A stretch of 64,000 nucleotides of DNA from Rhodococcus sp. HNM0563 (GTDB taxonomy: Bacteria; Actinomycetota; Actinomycetes; Mycobacteriales; Mycobacteriaceae), in contig NZ_JAASAF010000005.1 in NCBI RefSeq assembly GCF_012726195.1, forward strand, positions 1 through 64,000. The letters are read 5' to 3'. This document shows, in pieces, positions 44,401 through 53,807 of this stretch; positions within the stretch are counted from its first letter, which is position 1, and each line of letters opens with the position of its first letter. Under the pieces are notes generated by a model. That model was not told where the DNA came from. It was given only the letters and a program-made list of their open reading frames with translations, and ran no database searches. Position numbers and translations under genes: made by a program.

Positions 44401-47400
44401 GACCGGCGCGACGCTGACGGTCCTCGACGGTGAGCACGTCGGCCTTCGGGTGCCCCTCGGCAACGATCGCGTCGTCGAGATCCGTATCACGGTGCCCGCA
44501 TCCGTGAGCACCGGCGGCGCACCTGTCATCACCGAGGCCGACGCCGACGCCGCCATGTCGGCGCTGCTCGGTGTGGCTGCGGGACAGGAGCTTCCGGTCG
44601 TCAAGAAGGGTGCCGCGCGCATCACTCTCGGCTGGCTGCCGGAGAAGATCGCCGACCACGCCGGTGTCACCGGTGCGGGTCTGCCCGAGAATCTGAGCCC
44701 GAGCACCAACGGTGTGCCCGACGTCCTCGTCGGCGCCTGCTGGCCGGCCGTGTTCGCTGCGCTCGGCGCTGCCCGCACCGACGAGAACTTGTCGGTCATC
44801 GAGGGCATGCTCGATCTCGTCCACCTCGATCACGCGATCGACGTGAAGAACGGTCTGTCCACCGACCCGTCGATCCTGGGTGTCAAGGCGCTGGTCGAGA
44901 ACGTCCTCGACACCGATCTGGGCCGGGTCGTCGAGGTCCACGTGACCATCTCCGCCGACAACGGTGACGGTTCGGGCGACAACACGGTTGCGACCTTGAT
45001 CGAGCGTTTCGCGATCCGCGGCCGCACGGGCACCGCCGAATTGGCCGATCCGGTCCGCGCCGGCGGTTCGCTGAGCGACGACGTCCTCGAGACGCCGCGT
45101 CGCCGTCGCCGCGACGCCGTGATCGTTGCCCCCACCGACATGAGCGCGTTCGCGCGTGTGTCGGGCGACCACAACCCGATCCACACGTCGGACAACGCCG
45201 CGCTGCTGGCCGGTCTGGGTAGCCCGATCGTCCACGGCATGTGGCTGTCCGCCGCTGCGCAGCAGGTTGCCACGGCCATCGAGTCCGATGCGAAGCTGCC
45301 GGTGCGTCGGATGACGGCGTGGACCACGCGATTCCTCGGCATGGTTCGTCCGGGCGCGAAGATCGACGTGCGCGTCGATCGCATCGCAACCGATCGCGGC
45401 GCCGAGATCGTCGAGGTGGGCTGCCGCGTCGACGGCGACCTGGTGATGGTGGCGACGGGCCGTATCGCCGCACCGAAGACCATCTATGCCTTCCCGGGCC
45501 AGGGCATCCAGCGCCCCGGCATGGGTCTGGACGCTCGCGCCCGCAGCAAGGCTGCCCGTGAGGTCTGGGAGCGCGCCGACAAGCACACTCGCGAGGCCCT
45601 CGGCTTCTCGATCCTTGCTGTGGTGCGCGACAATCCGACGGTCCTCAAGGCTCGCGGTGTGACTCATAAGCATCCGGACGGTGTGCTGCACCTGACCCAG
45701 TTCACCCAGGTCGCGATGGCGACGCTCGGTGTCGCGCAGATCGCGGAGCTCCGCGAGGCGGGCGCGTTCGTCGAGGGTTCGCTGCTGGCCGGTCACTCGG
45801 TCGGCGAGTACAACGCTCTCGCCGCGGTCGCCGGAGTGCTTCCGCTCGAAGCGGTTCTCGAGGTCGTCTTCCAGCGCGGCTCGGCGATGCATGCCCTCGT
45901 GCCGCGTGACGAGCAGGGTCGCTCGAACTACCGCATGGCCGCGATCCGGCCGTCGCAGTTCGGTGTCGCCGATGAGGACCTGCAGGATTTCATCGCCGAA
46001 GTCGGAGCGAGTGCTGAAGAGTTCCTGGAGATCGTCAACCTGAACCTGCGCGGTTCGCAGTACGCGATCGCGGGCACGGTGGCGGGGCTCGAAGCCCTCG
46101 AGGTCGTCATCGAGCGCAAGGTCGCCGAGTTCGGTGGCAAGCGCGCGTTCATCCTGGTCCCCGGCATCGATGTGCCGTTCCACTCGACCGTCCTGCGTGG
46201 CGGTGTGGACGATTTCCGTGAGCGGTTGCTGAACCTGCTGCCCGAGGAGATCGACCCGAACATCCTCATCGGCCGCTACATCCCGAATCTGGTGCCCAAG
46301 CCGTTCAACCTGGGCCGTGAGTTCATCCAGGAGATCGCCGATCTGGTGCCGTCGGAGCCGCTCGCCGAGGTCCTTGCGGACTTCGATGCGTGGGCCGCGA
46401 AGCCGGTCGCGTTGACCCGCGTGGTGCTCGCCGAGCTTCTGGCGTGGCAGTTCGCGTCGCCGGTGCGCTGGATCGAGACGCAGGACCTGCTGTTCGCCGA
46501 CGAGGCCGACGGCGGCCTGGGTGTGGAGCGCTTCGTCGAGGTCGGCCTCGGCGCCGCTCCGACTGTCGCGAACCTTGCGTCGCAGACCCTCAAGCTGCCG
46601 GGTCGGTTCGGTCAGCCGGTCGAGGTGCTCAACATCGAGCGTGAAGCGTCGATCGTGTACTCGACCGATGTGGATCCGGCCCCGGTCGAGGACGACGAGC
46701 CGGAAGCGCCGGCGCCCGAGGCTTCGCCTGCTGCTGCGGCCACACCGGTTGCTGCTCCGGCAGCGCCGACCGGTGGTCCGACTCCGGACGACATCGTCTT
46801 CAAGGCTGCCGACGCCACCAAGGTGCTCATCGCTCTGTGGACCAAGCTGCGTCCTGATCAGATCGGTCCCGTCGACACGATCGAGGCACTGTGCGACGGC
46901 GTGTCCTCGCGTCGTAACCAGCTTCTCGTCGACCTCGGTTCCGAGCTGTCGCTGGGCGCGATCGACGGTGCCGCCGATGCAGACATGGGCGCGCTGGCAG
47001 GCACGGTCGACCGTCTTGCTCGCACCTACCGCCCGTTCGGTCCGGTGCTGTCGGATTCGATCAACGATCACCTGCGCAAGGTGTTCGGCCCGTCGGGCAA
47101 GCGCCCCGGTCATGTCGCCGACCGCGTCACCAAGGTGTGGGGTCTGGGCGAAGGCTGGACCCAGCATGTGACCGCGGAGGTGGCTCTCGGTAGCCGCGAC
47201 GGATCGTCGATCCGCGGTGGAGATCTGGGTGGTCTGTCCCAGGGTGCACTCGGTGACACGGCCTCGGTCGACGCATTGATCGACGCCGCGGTCCAGTCGG
47301 TCGGTTCACGTCGCGGTATCACGGTGTCGATGCCGTCGGCCGGTGGTGGCGGGGGAGCGACTGTCGATGCCGCTGCTCTCGGTGAGTTCACCGAGCAGAT

Positions 47401-50400
47401 CACCGGTCGCGACGGTGTGCTCGCCAGTGCCGCGCGCCTCGTGCTCGAGCAGCTGGGACTGAATGAGAAGGTGTCCGGTCTCGCCGACAAGGCCGACGAC
47501 GAACTCGTCGATCTGGTCTCGGCCGAGCTCGGTTCCGACTGGCCACGACAGGTTGCACCCGCGTTCGACGCCCGCAAGGCCGTCCTCATCGACGACCGGT
47601 GGGCCACCGCGCGTGAGGATCTTGCACGTGTCTGGCTCGGTGACACGGTGGAGGTCGAGCGCTTCGACGGTGCAGGCAAGACGGTTGCTGCTCATGCGAC
47701 CTACTGGCAGGCCAAGGCGAGCGATGCAGGTCGCACGCTGCTGGCCGAGACGTTCGGGCGTATCGCGACGGCTGCGGCAAACACGGGCGACGCCGAGTAC
47801 GCAGGTGAGGTCGCTGTCGTCACGGGCGCCAGCAAGGGTGGTATCGGTGCGGCTGTCGCAGCGAAGCTGCTCGGCGGCGGCGCGACGGTGATCGTCACCA
47901 CGTCGCGTCTCGACTCGAACCGTCTCGGGTTCTACAAGGACCTGTACGCACGCCACGCTCGTACCGGTGCGGCCCTGTGGGTCGTGCCCGCCAACATGGC
48001 CTCGTACGCCGACGTCGACGCTCTGATCGAGTGGATCGGCACCGAAACTGTGGAGAACGCGGGCGGCGCCAAGAAGCTCATCAAGGATGCGCTGACCCCG
48101 ACGCTGCTGTTCCCGTTCGCTGCGCCTCGCGTGGCCGGTTCGCTCGCCGACGCCGGTGCGCGCGCCGAGATGGAGATGCGGGTGCTGCTGTGGTCGGTCG
48201 AGCGGCTCATCGCCGGTCTGTCCGGTATCGGTGCCGATCACGACGTCGACACCCACCTGCACGTGGTGCTGCCCGGGTCTCCGAACCGCGGCATGTTCGG
48301 TGGCGACGGCGCGTACGGCGAGTCGAAGGCCGCGCTCGACGCGATCGTCACTCGCTGGGGTGCCGAGCGCACGTGGGCCGAGCGCGTCACGCTGGCGCAC
48401 GCGCTCATCGGCTGGGTGCGTGGCACGGGACTGATGGGCGGCAACGATCCGCTGGTCGAGGCCGCCGAGGCCGCCGGTGTACGCACGTGGTCGACGCCCG
48501 AGATGGCGACCGAACTGCTGAAGCTGGTCGGTCCGGAGGCCAAGCGTCTTGCGAAGGACGCACCGCTCGTCGCGGATCTGACCGGCGGTCTCGCGGAGGC
48601 GGGTCTCGATCTGCCTGCGCTGGCGAAGCAGGCACAGGATGCGGCCGATGTCGCCGAGGAGCGGGACGAGGACGGTACCGCGACCATCGCGGCACTGCCT
48701 GCGGCCCCGCGTCTCGATGCGGCCCCGATTCCCGAGTGGAGCGAGGTCACCGCGGATCCCGAGGACCTCGTGGTCATTGTGGGTGCCGGCGAGCTCGGCC
48801 CGTACGGTTCGTCGCGTACCCGCTTCGAGATGGAGGTCGACGAGGAACTGTCGGCTGCCGGTGTGCTCGAACTGGCGTGGGTCACGGGTCTGATCGAGTG
48901 GGAGAACGAACCGAAGCCCGGCTTCTACGATGCCGAGACCGGTGAGCTCGTCCCCGAGTCGGAGATCGCCGACCGTTACAACGACGCGGTTGTCGAGCGT
49001 TGCGGCATCCGTCGTTACGCCGACGACGGAGCGATGGTCGACAACACGGCTCCGCTGATGACTTCGGTGTTCCTCGACAAGGATCTGTCCTTCGTGGTCG
49101 GCTCCGAAGCAGAGGCCCGCGCGTTCGTCGATTCCGATCCGGAGAACACGGTCGCTGCGGTCGATTCCGAGTCCGGAGATTGGACGGTCACCCGCAAGGC
49201 AGGCACCGAGATCCGCGTGCCGCGTAAGGCGAAGCTGTCCCGCACTGTGGGTGGCCAGATCCCGACCGGGTTCGATGTCACCCGCTGGGGCATTCCCGCC
49301 GACATGGCGGATGCGGTGGACCGGGTGGGTCTGTGGAACATCGTGTCCACGGTCGATGCGTTCCTCACCGGCGGCTTCACCCCGTCCGAACTGCTGCGCT
49401 GGGTGCACCCGTCGATGGTGGCGAACACGCAGGGCACCGGTATGGGCGGCATGACCTCGATGAGGTCGCTGTACATCGACACGTTGCTCGGCGAGAACCG
49501 CGCGAACGACATCCTGCAGGAAGCCCTGCCGAATGTCATCGCCGCGCACGTCGTCCAGTCGTACGTCGGCGGTTACGGTGCGATGGTGCACCCGGTCGCG
49601 GCGTGCGCCACGGCTGCCGTGTCGGTCGAAGAGGGTGTCGACAAGATCAAGCTGGGCAAGGCCGAGTTGGTTGTCGCCGGTGGTTTCGATGATCTCGGTA
49701 TCGAGGGCATCGTCGGCTTCGGTGACATGTCGGCGACCGCGAAGTCCGACGAGATGACCGCCAAGGGCATCGACGATCGCCGCTTCTCGCGGGCCAACGA
49801 TCGCAGGCGCGGTGGGTTCGTCGAGTCGGCCGGTGGCGGCACTGTGCTGCTGGCGCGCGGGGACCTCGCACTGGAGATGGGGCTACCTGTTCTCGGTGTC
49901 GTGGCATATGCCAGTTCGTTTGCCGACGGTGTCCACACCTCGATTCCGGCGCCCGGCATCGGTGCGCTCGGCGCAGGTCGCGGCGGACGCGAGTCGGCTC
50001 TGGCGAAGGAACTGCGCAAGCTCGGTGTCACTGCGGACGACATCGCGGTGGTCTCCAAGCACGACACGTCGACTGCGGCGAACGACCCCAACGAGTCGGA
50101 ACTGCACGAGCGCTTGGCCGGCTCGCTGGGCCGCAGTGAGGGCAACCCGCTGTTCGTGGTCTCGCAGAAGTCGCTGACCGGACACGCCAAGGGTGGCGCA
50201 GCCGCCTTCCAGTTGGTCGGTCTGTGCCAGGTGCTCAGCCAGGGTGTCGTCCCGCCGAACCGCAGCCTCGATTGTGTGGACGAGAAGATGGCCGAGTACG
50301 AACACCTCGTGTGGGCACGTACGCCGATCCGTTTCGGCGAGCAGTACGCGCTCAAGGCAGGCTTGCTGACCAGCCTCGGCTTCGGTCACGTGTCCGGGTT

Positions 50401-50686
50401 GATCGCGGTGGTGCACCCGCAGGCGTTCGTAGCGTCGCTGCCTGCCGACCGTCGTGAGGCGTACCTCGCGCAGGCTGCGGAGCGCACGATCTCGGGTAAG
50501 CGGCGCTTGGTCTCGGCGATGACCGGTGGCGCGGCACTGTACGAGCGTCCCGCGGATCGCCGGTTCGGTGGGGACGCGGTACCTGCCGCTGCTGCACGTC
50601 AGCTCGAAGCGGATGTGCTGCTCACCGAGGAAGCACGCCTCGGTGACGGCGACGTGTACCGCTCGGGTCTGCCGGGCTGCAAGTAG
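41405..50686 (+). CDS. fas: Type I fatty acid synthase
   Basis: A 3093-residue multidomain enzyme that makes C16-C26 acyl-CoA from acetyl- and malonyl-CoA, providing membrane lipids and the alpha chain of mycolic acids. Order seen: acetyltransferase with Ser165 (GHSQGVLAVE); enoyl reductase (GTANGGMASGRSQLG); dehydratase with His1256 (GDHNPIHTSDNAA); malonyl/palmitoyl transferase with Ser1465 (LLAGHSVGEYNAL); acyl carrier around Ser1834/Ser1835 (CDGVSSRRNQLL); ketoreductase (VTGASKGGIG, 2139-2148); ketosynthase with Cys2734, His2886 and His2927. All sites are intact. GTG 41405 matches the mycobacterial start (MTI...). acpS follows after 12 bases. Confidence 0.97.
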   Translation: MTIDETTPGDNGRNSKASRSTGRRAATAPNGALVDKLLAGEPYALAFGGQGAPWLSSLEELSRDNGLEPALTELVNAAAAHLAPVAGDLMVVRPAGFDPIAWILEQELVDDEDDAPEAGPSEATLTSAAVSKPGVFLTQIAALRALANQGLDFATHAPSAVIGHSQGVLAVEAVAAGGRKDAEILAIAQLIGAAASLVGRRRGLIAGAGKFPMLAVSGVDAERLNTIVAEVFEGQDAERSAVVAIRNGRRRVVLSGPPAALERVQQRCEEISATETRERDSKKRGGAVFAPTFEPVPAEVGFHHPAFAAAVDQVADWASRCDLDVDLARKLAESILVTPVDWVEQVDGAVASGASWILDLGPGELLTRLTQSGLRGQGVGIIAAATRGGQRNLLTPGAEPEVPRAWSEFAPKPVALPDGRVGVETSFTRLTGRSPMLLAGMTPTTVDPKIVAAAANAGHWAELAGGGQVTEQIFADHVAELTDLLEPGRAAQFNSMFLDPYLWKLHVGGKRLVPKARAAGAPFDGVVVTAGIPELEEAVQIISDLRDAGIEHVAFKPGTVAQIRSVIRIANEVPSYPVIVHIEGGRAGGHHSWEDLDDLLLDTYAELRTRSNLVLCVGGGIGTPEKAADYLTGRWSTQYGFPAMPLDGILVGTAAMATLEATTAPEVKQLLVDTPGTPDWVGAGTANGGMASGRSQLGADIHEIDNAASRTGRLLDEVAGDADAVAARRDEIIAALDITAKPYFGDVAEMTYLQWLTRYLELAIGSDCATEFDCGSDLGDAVADAHVSPWLDVSWRERFREMLQRAEARLHPVDRGPIPTLFDDDAVLERPYAAVKSLTAQYTDAGDVVLHPADVAFFVSLCKTPGKPVNFVPVVDQDVRRWWRSDSLWQAHDPRYTADQVCVIPGTVAVAGITRVDEPVGELLDRFEKATVDELVESGVEPTPVVARRHRDVATGLLDAVLSSPDVAWAGRQTRNPIDRLGDLDEWAVESEAAAVHAPTGATLTVLDGEHVGLRVPLGNDRVVEIRITVPASVSTGGAPVITEADADAAMSALLGVAAGQELPVVKKGAARITLGWLPEKIADHAGVTGAGLPENLSPSTNGVPDVLVGACWPAVFAALGAARTDENLSVIEGMLDLVHLDHAIDVKNGLSTDPSILGVKALVENVLDTDLGRVVEVHVTISADNGDGSGDNTVATLIERFAIRGRTGTAELADPVRAGGSLSDDVLETPRRRRRDAVIVAPTDMSAFARVSGDHNPIHTSDNAALLAGLGSPIVHGMWLSAAAQQVATAIESDAKLPVRRMTAWTTRFLGMVRPGAKIDVRVDRIATDRGAEIVEVGCRVDGDLVMVATGRIAAPKTIYAFPGQGIQRPGMGLDARARSKAAREVWERADKHTREALGFSILAVVRDNPTVLKARGVTHKHPDGVLHLTQFTQVAMATLGVAQIAELREAGAFVEGSLLAGHSVGEYNALAAVAGVLPLEAVLEVVFQRGSAMHALVPRDEQGRSNYRMAAIRPSQFGVADEDLQDFIAEVGASAEEFLEIVNLNLRGSQYAIAGTVAGLEALEVVIERKVAEFGGKRAFILVPGIDVPFHSTVLRGGVDDFRERLLNLLPEEIDPNILIGRYIPNLVPKPFNLGREFIQEIADLVPSEPLAEVLADFDAWAAKPVALTRVVLAELLAWQFASPVRWIETQDLLFADEADGGLGVERFVEVGLGAAPTVANLASQTLKLPGRFGQPVEVLNIEREASIVYSTDVDPAPVEDDEPEAPAPEASPAAAATPVAAPAAPTGGPTPDDIVFKAADATKVLIALWTKLRPDQIGPVDTIEALCDGVSSRRNQLLVDLGSELSLGAIDGAADADMGALAGTVDRLARTYRPFGPVLSDSINDHLRKVFGPSGKRPGHVADRVTKVWGLGEGWTQHVTAEVALGSRDGSSIRGGDLGGLSQGALGDTASVDALIDAAVQSVGSRRGITVSMPSAGGGGGATVDAAALGEFTEQITGRDGVLASAARLVLEQLGLNEKVSGLADKADDELVDLVSAELGSDWPRQVAPAFDARKAVLIDDRWATAREDLARVWLGDTVEVERFDGAGKTVAAHATYWQAKASDAGRTLLAETFGRIATAAANTGDAEYAGEVAVVTGASKGGIGAAVAAKLLGGGATVIVTTSRLDSNRLGFYKDLYARHARTGAALWVVPANMASYADVDALIEWIGTETVENAGGAKKLIKDALTPTLLFPFAAPRVAGSLADAGARAEMEMRVLLWSVERLIAGLSGIGADHDVDTHLHVVLPGSPNRGMFGGDGAYGESKAALDAIVTRWGAERTWAERVTLAHALIGWVRGTGLMGGNDPLVEAAEAAGVRTWSTPEMATELLKLVGPEAKRLAKDAPLVADLTGGLAEAGLDLPALAKQAQDAADVAEERDEDGTATIAALPAAPRLDAAPIPEWSEVTADPEDLVVIVGAGELGPYGSSRTRFEMEVDEELSAAGVLELAWVTGLIEWENEPKPGFYDAETGELVPESEIADRYNDAVVERCGIRRYADDGAMVDNTAPLMTSVFLDKDLSFVVGSEAEARAFVDSDPENTVAAVDSESGDWTVTRKAGTEIRVPRKAKLSRTVGGQIPTGFDVTRWGIPADMADAVDRVGLWNIVSTVDAFLTGGFTPSELLRWVHPSMVANTQGTGMGGMTSMRSLYIDTLLGENRANDILQEALPNVIAAHVVQSYVGGYGAMVHPVAACATAAVSVEEGVDKIKLGKAELVVAGGFDDLGIEGIVGFGDMSATAKSDEMTAKGIDDRRFSRANDRRRGGFVESAGGGTVLLARGDLALEMGLPVLGVVAYASSFADGVHTSIPAPGIGALGAGRGGRESALAKELRKLGVTADDIAVVSKHDTSTAANDPNESELHERLAGSLGRSEGNPLFVVSQKSLTGHAKGGAAAFQLVGLCQVLSQGVVPPNRSLDCVDEKMAEYEHLVWARTPIRFGEQYALKAGLLTSLGFGHVSGLIAVVHPQAFVASLPADRREAYLAQAAERTISGKRRLVSAMTGGAALYERPADRRFGGDAVPAAAARQLEADVLLTEEARLGDGDVYRSGLPGCK

Positions 50687-50698
50687 GTAACAGCAGAG

Positions 50699-51124
50699 AT
50701 GGGAGTTGCGGGTATCGGGTTCGACCTCGTGTCGGTGCCGGAGTTCGCCGAGCAGTTGCGCCGGCCGGGCACGACGATGCTGGCGAACTTCACCCCGGGT
50801 GAGCGTCGCGACGCGAATACCCGCAGCTCCGATCCTGCCCGGCATTTCGCCGCGCGCTGGGCGGCGAAGGAAGCCGTGATCAAAGCGTGGTCGGCGTCGT
50901 TGTTCGGGAGCCCGCCGGTGCTGCCGGAGACGATCCACCAGCAGATCGAGGTGGTGTGCGACGCGTGGGGACGGCCGAGCATTCGGGTGCATCGTGAGGT
51001 TGCAGAGCATCTCGGCGGTCGGCGGATCCATGTGTCACTGACGCACGACGGAGACATGGCCGGCGCGTTCGTGGTACTCGACGATGCCGCCCGCGAATAC
51101 TCGTCCGGGGAGGACGACAGGTAG
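50699..51124 (+). CDS. acpS: Holo-[acyl-carrier-protein] synthase
   Basis: A 141-residue phosphopantetheinyl transferase that activates the carrier domain of the FAS encoded just upstream. Magnesium-binding Asp9 (GIGFDLVSV) and Glu58 (ARWAAKEAVIKAW) are present. Length is typical of the mycobacterial form. It lies 12 bases after the fas stop and is surely co-transcribed. A hairpin 22 bases after its stop overlaps the end of the convergent TetR gene. Confidence 0.95.
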   Translation: MGVAGIGFDLVSVPEFAEQLRRPGTTMLANFTPGERRDANTRSSDPARHFAARWAAKEAVIKAWSASLFGSPPVLPETIHQQIEVVCDAWGRPSIRVHREVAEHLGGRRIHVSLTHDGDMAGAFVVLDDAAREYSSGEDDR

Positions 51125-51144
51125 CAGCGGAGTGCTACACGAGA

Positions 51145-51930
51145 TCAGGCCGAGGGAGCGGACGCTTCCTCGGCCTTGGTCGTTCCGGACCCGGCGGCGC
51201 GTGCGCGTTCGGAATCTTCACGTCGCTTCTGCCGTTTCGCCTGGGCACGCGAGTCCTGTTCGGCGACCTGCAGATACGCGACCATGATCCGCTTGAGTTC
51301 GGCCACGGCGTCGGCGTGGGTCTGGTCGTCCTGCACCGAGAAGTTCAACATCGAGTACACGATGTGGACGAGAACCTCGGCCATGAGTTTGCGGCGCGCT
51401 CGGGGCGTGTCCGGGGTGAGGGGCGCCAGCATCCGCGCGACCTGTTCGGCGAATTCCTTCTCGTGGATGGCACCGGTGGCACGCGTCGACGGGGTGGACT
51501 GCATCGCGAGCCACACTTCGCGTCGGGATGGATCGGTGGTCCACAGGCCGGCCATGTGATCGACGAAATTGTTGAGGAAGCGCAGCCAGTCGACCGACGG
51601 GATCCTGCCGTTGAAGGTGGCGAGTTCGTTCTGGACACCGACGAGGTCCTGCCGATTCAGTTCGCAGACGATCACGTACTTGTTGGCGAAGAACTGGTAG
51701 AGGGTGCCGATGGGGACGTCGGCGCGGGAGGCGACCTCTTCGCACGTGAACGACTCGAATCCGACCTCGGTGAGCAGGTCGCGGGAGGCCGCCAGGAGCG
51801 CGTCGAACTTGCGCCGGCTGCGTTCCTGCGTCGGACGTCGTCTGGGCACGAGTTCCTGCGGCTCCGCCTGGACCTCGAGTGCGGGGTCGATCCGTTGCGG
51901 GGCGCGGCGGCCGTTCGTTGCTGACTCCAC
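51145..51930 (-). CDS. TetR family regulator, convergent with acpS
   Basis: A 261-residue regulator. After a 38-residue basic head, the helix-turn-helix is FTCEEVASRADVPIGTLYQFFANK. The C-terminus ends in a charged, low-complexity tail (QAKRQKRREDSERARA). It does not resemble the known FasR sequence, so a role in fas control is only a guess from location. GTG 51930 has TAGCCT (51937-51942) 6 bases upstream, a leaderless promoter. A dyad at 51952-51968 near its -35 suggests self-control. Confidence 0.82.
   Translation of the reverse strand: MESATNGRRAPQRIDPALEVQAEPQELVPRRRPTQERSRRKFDALLAASRDLLTEVGFESFTCEEVASRADVPIGTLYQFFANKYVIVCELNRQDLVGVQNELATFNGRIPSVDWLRFLNNFVDHMAGLWTTDPSRREVWLAMQSTPSTRATGAIHEKEFAEQVARMLAPLTPDTPRARRKLMAEVLVHIVYSMLNFSVQDDQTHADAVAELKRIMVAYLQVAEQDSRAQAKRQKRREDSERARAAGSGTTKAEEASAPSA
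51147..51176. terminator. Terminator hairpin after acpS
   Basis: A 9-bp stem (51147-51155 with 51168-51176) lies 22 bases after the acpS stop, inside the last codons of the convergent TetR gene. Confidence 0.55.
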
Positions 51931-51951
51931 GCGCCCAGGCTAGCGGCACAC

Positions 51952-51968
51952 TGTACGAAAGCCGAACA
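51952..51968. promoter_or_regulatory. Possible autoregulatory operator of the TetR gene
   Basis: TGTACG (51952-51957) and CGAACA (51963-51968) form an inverted repeat with one mismatch and a 5-base spacer, about 10 bases upstream of the -10 box of the TetR gene that starts at 51930. Confidence 0.35.
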
Positions 51969-52020
51969 TGAGTGTGAAAAGAGGTGCCACCAAACGCGGT
52001 GTGTCTCCCGCGGAGGGGGT

Positions 52021-52809
52021 TCACCGCGCGGTTCGACGGCGGAACAACGCCGTTGCCGCGACCAGTCCGACGGCGGTGAACGCCACACACCACCCGACCG
52101 CGACCACTGCCGAATTGCCGATCGGGGTTCCGGTGAGCAGGCCGCGCACCGTCTCGATGACAGGTGTCACCGGCTGGTGTTCGGCGAATCCCCGCAACCA
52201 GCCCGGCATCGTGTCCGGCGGTACGAATGCGCTGCTCACATAGGGCAGGAAAAGCAGGAAGAACGTGAAGCCGCTTGCGGCCTCCTCGTTTCCGGCGAGC
52301 ATCCCCAGCGCAGCCGAGACCGCGGAGATCGCGAGGATGAACAGTGCGATGACCCCGATGGCTGCAATCCACTCGACGAGGGTGGCATCGGGCCGGAACC
52401 CCATCAGGACGGCGACGGCGAACACCACGGCGGTGCTGGCGAGGTTGCGGACCAGGCTCGCGACGACGTGGCCGGTGAGAACGGCCGAACGTGCGATGGG
52501 CATGGATCGGAACCGGTCGACGATGCCGCGCTGCATGTCGGACGCGACGGCGACTGCGGTCTGTGCAGCGCCGAACGATGCTGACAGCAGCACGATGCCC
52601 GGGACGACGTAGTTGAGATAGTCGGTGCCGGTGTTGATGGCGCCGCCGAACACATACACGAACAGCACGAGCAGCAGCACCGGAAGCGCGAGACCCATGA
52701 GCAGTGCGTCGGGGCTGCGGAGCATGCGCCTGAGATTTCTGCCGGTCACCGCCGCGTAGTCGCGGGGCAGGTAACCGAGAGTGTGGGTGGGGGAGTCGGT
52801 GAGCGTCAC
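52021..52809 (-). CDS. ABC-2 type exporter, permease
   Basis: A 262-residue membrane protein of the DrrB/ABC-2 family with about six spans. The region VVPGIVLLSASFGAAQTAVAVA and FRSMPIARSAVLTGHVVASLVRN is typical of drug and glycolipid exporter permeases. The GTG start overlaps the ATPase stop by GTGA, with GAAGG about 7 bases upstream. With the ATPase it should form an exporter for a hydrophobic compound. Confidence 0.88.
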   Translation of the reverse strand: MTLTDSPTHTLGYLPRDYAAVTGRNLRRMLRSPDALLMGLALPVLLLVLFVYVFGGAINTGTDYLNYVVPGIVLLSASFGAAQTAVAVASDMQRGIVDRFRSMPIARSAVLTGHVVASLVRNLASTAVVFAVAVLMGFRPDATLVEWIAAIGVIALFILAISAVSAALGMLAGNEEAASGFTFFLLFLPYVSSAFVPPDTMPGWLRGFAEHQPVTPVIETVRGLLTGTPIGNSAVVAVGWCVAFTAVGLVAATALFRRRTAR

Positions 52810-53753
52810 TGCGAGACCTTCTTTCGGTTGGCCGTGCCGGTGAGAGTGAGGAAGACGTCGTCGAGCGTGGGGGAGTGGAGGCCGAATTTCTCGACCGGAA
52901 CTGCGTCGTCGGCGAGGCGGGTGAGTAGGGCGGCCACGTGGGGGAGATCGCCGTCGGTGGGGACTTCGAGAGTGAGGGTGCTCGGGTCGGTGTCGCCGCC
53001 GAGGAGCGTCGCAGCGCGAGCGAGGTCGGGTTCGGTGGTGAAGCGCAATTCCAGGTGACCGCCCGGCACCAGTGCTTTGAGCTCGTCCGGTGTGCCGTCG
53101 GCGACGATGCGTCCCGAATGCAGCACTGCCACTCGATCTGCGAGGCGATCGGCCTCTTCGAGGTACTGCGTGGTGAGAAAAACGGTGACTCCCTCGGCGG
53201 CGAGTTCGCGGATGACCTCCCACATGATGAGGCGGCTGCGGGGATCGAGACCCGTGGTGGGTTCGTCGAGGAACAGCACCTGCGGTGAAGCGACCAGGCT
53301 CATTGCGATGTCGAGCCGGCGAGCGGTGCCGCCGGAGAGGGTGCCGGCGCGCCGGTCGGCGACGTGCCCGAGATCGAATCGTTCGATCAGTTCTCGGACA
53401 TGGCCGTCGATCGTCGCCGAGGGCAGGTGGGCCAGCCGCGCCGCAAGGCGGAGATTCTCGGCGCAGGTGAGGACGTCGTCGATGGCAGCGTACTGGCCGG
53501 TGAGAGCAATTCGTTCTCGCACACCTCGCGCGTGTGCGGGTAGGGCGAGCCCGGTGACTTCGACGGTGCCGGAGTCGAAGGGTAGGAGCGTCGTGAGGAT
53601 CCGCACGGTTGTGGATTTTCCGGCGCCGTTCGCGCCGAGCAGGGCGAAGACGGACCCTTGTTCGACGCGGAGGTCGATGCCGTCGAGCACCGTGGTGGCC
53701 CCGAATGTCTTGCGCAGGGCCTGCACTTGGAGAGCGGCGAAGTGATCGGACAT
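52806..53753 (-). CDS. ABC exporter ATPase, daunorubicin-resistance type
   Basis: A 315-residue DrrA-like ATPase. Walker A GANGAGKS (40-47), signature TLSGGTARRLDIA, Walker B VLFLDEPTTGLDP, and a C-terminal regulatory extension ending SPTLDDVFLTLTG as in DrrA. It is the first gene of a two-gene exporter operon. Between it and a divergent TetR gene lies a strong operator-like sequence, so the exporter is probably induced by a compound sensed by that regulator. Confidence 0.9.
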   Translation of the reverse strand: MSDHFAALQVQALRKTFGATTVLDGIDLRVEQGSVFALLGANGAGKSTTVRILTTLLPFDSGTVEVTGLALPAHARGVRERIALTGQYAAIDDVLTCAENLRLAARLAHLPSATIDGHVRELIERFDLGHVADRRAGTLSGGTARRLDIAMSLVASPQVLFLDEPTTGLDPRSRLIMWEVIRELAAEGVTVFLTTQYLEEADRLADRVAVLHSGRIVADGTPDELKALVPGGHLELRFTTEPDLARAATLLGGDTDPSTLTLEVPTDGDLPHVAALLTRLADDAVPVEKFGLHSPTLDDVFLTLTGTANRKKVSQ

Positions 53754-53765
53754 GACCCGGTCCTT

Positions 53766-53807
53766 AACTGTGTATGCGATATACGGATGTGTACAGGATA
53801 CGCAGTT
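53766..53807. promoter_or_regulatory. Operator region between exporter and TetR genes
   Basis: AACTGTGTAT (53766-53775) and ATACGCAGTT (53798-53807) are inverted arms with one mismatch. Inside, two direct repeats of TGTGTA-N3-GATA start at 53769 and 53788, 19 bases apart. The block fills most of the 90-base gap between the divergent genes, as expected for two TetR dimers side by side. Confidence 0.65.

Noticed and set aside
41456-47167. A 1903-codon open frame on the minus strand opposite fas, and a second of 761 codons at 47306-49591
   Set aside because: They are antisense shadows of the very GC-biased fas codons. The translations are Arg/Asp/His-rich with no recognisable domain, while all FAS active sites are intact on the plus strand.
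51145-51930. TetR gene beside acpS considered as the FasR regulator
   Set aside because: Its sequence does not resemble the known FasR, whose gene is elsewhere in mycobacteria. Location alone is not enough.
51995-52028. CGCGGTG/CACCGCG dyad after the ABC permease gene as a terminator
   Set aside because: Only 7 bp with a long loop and no T run; too weak to call.
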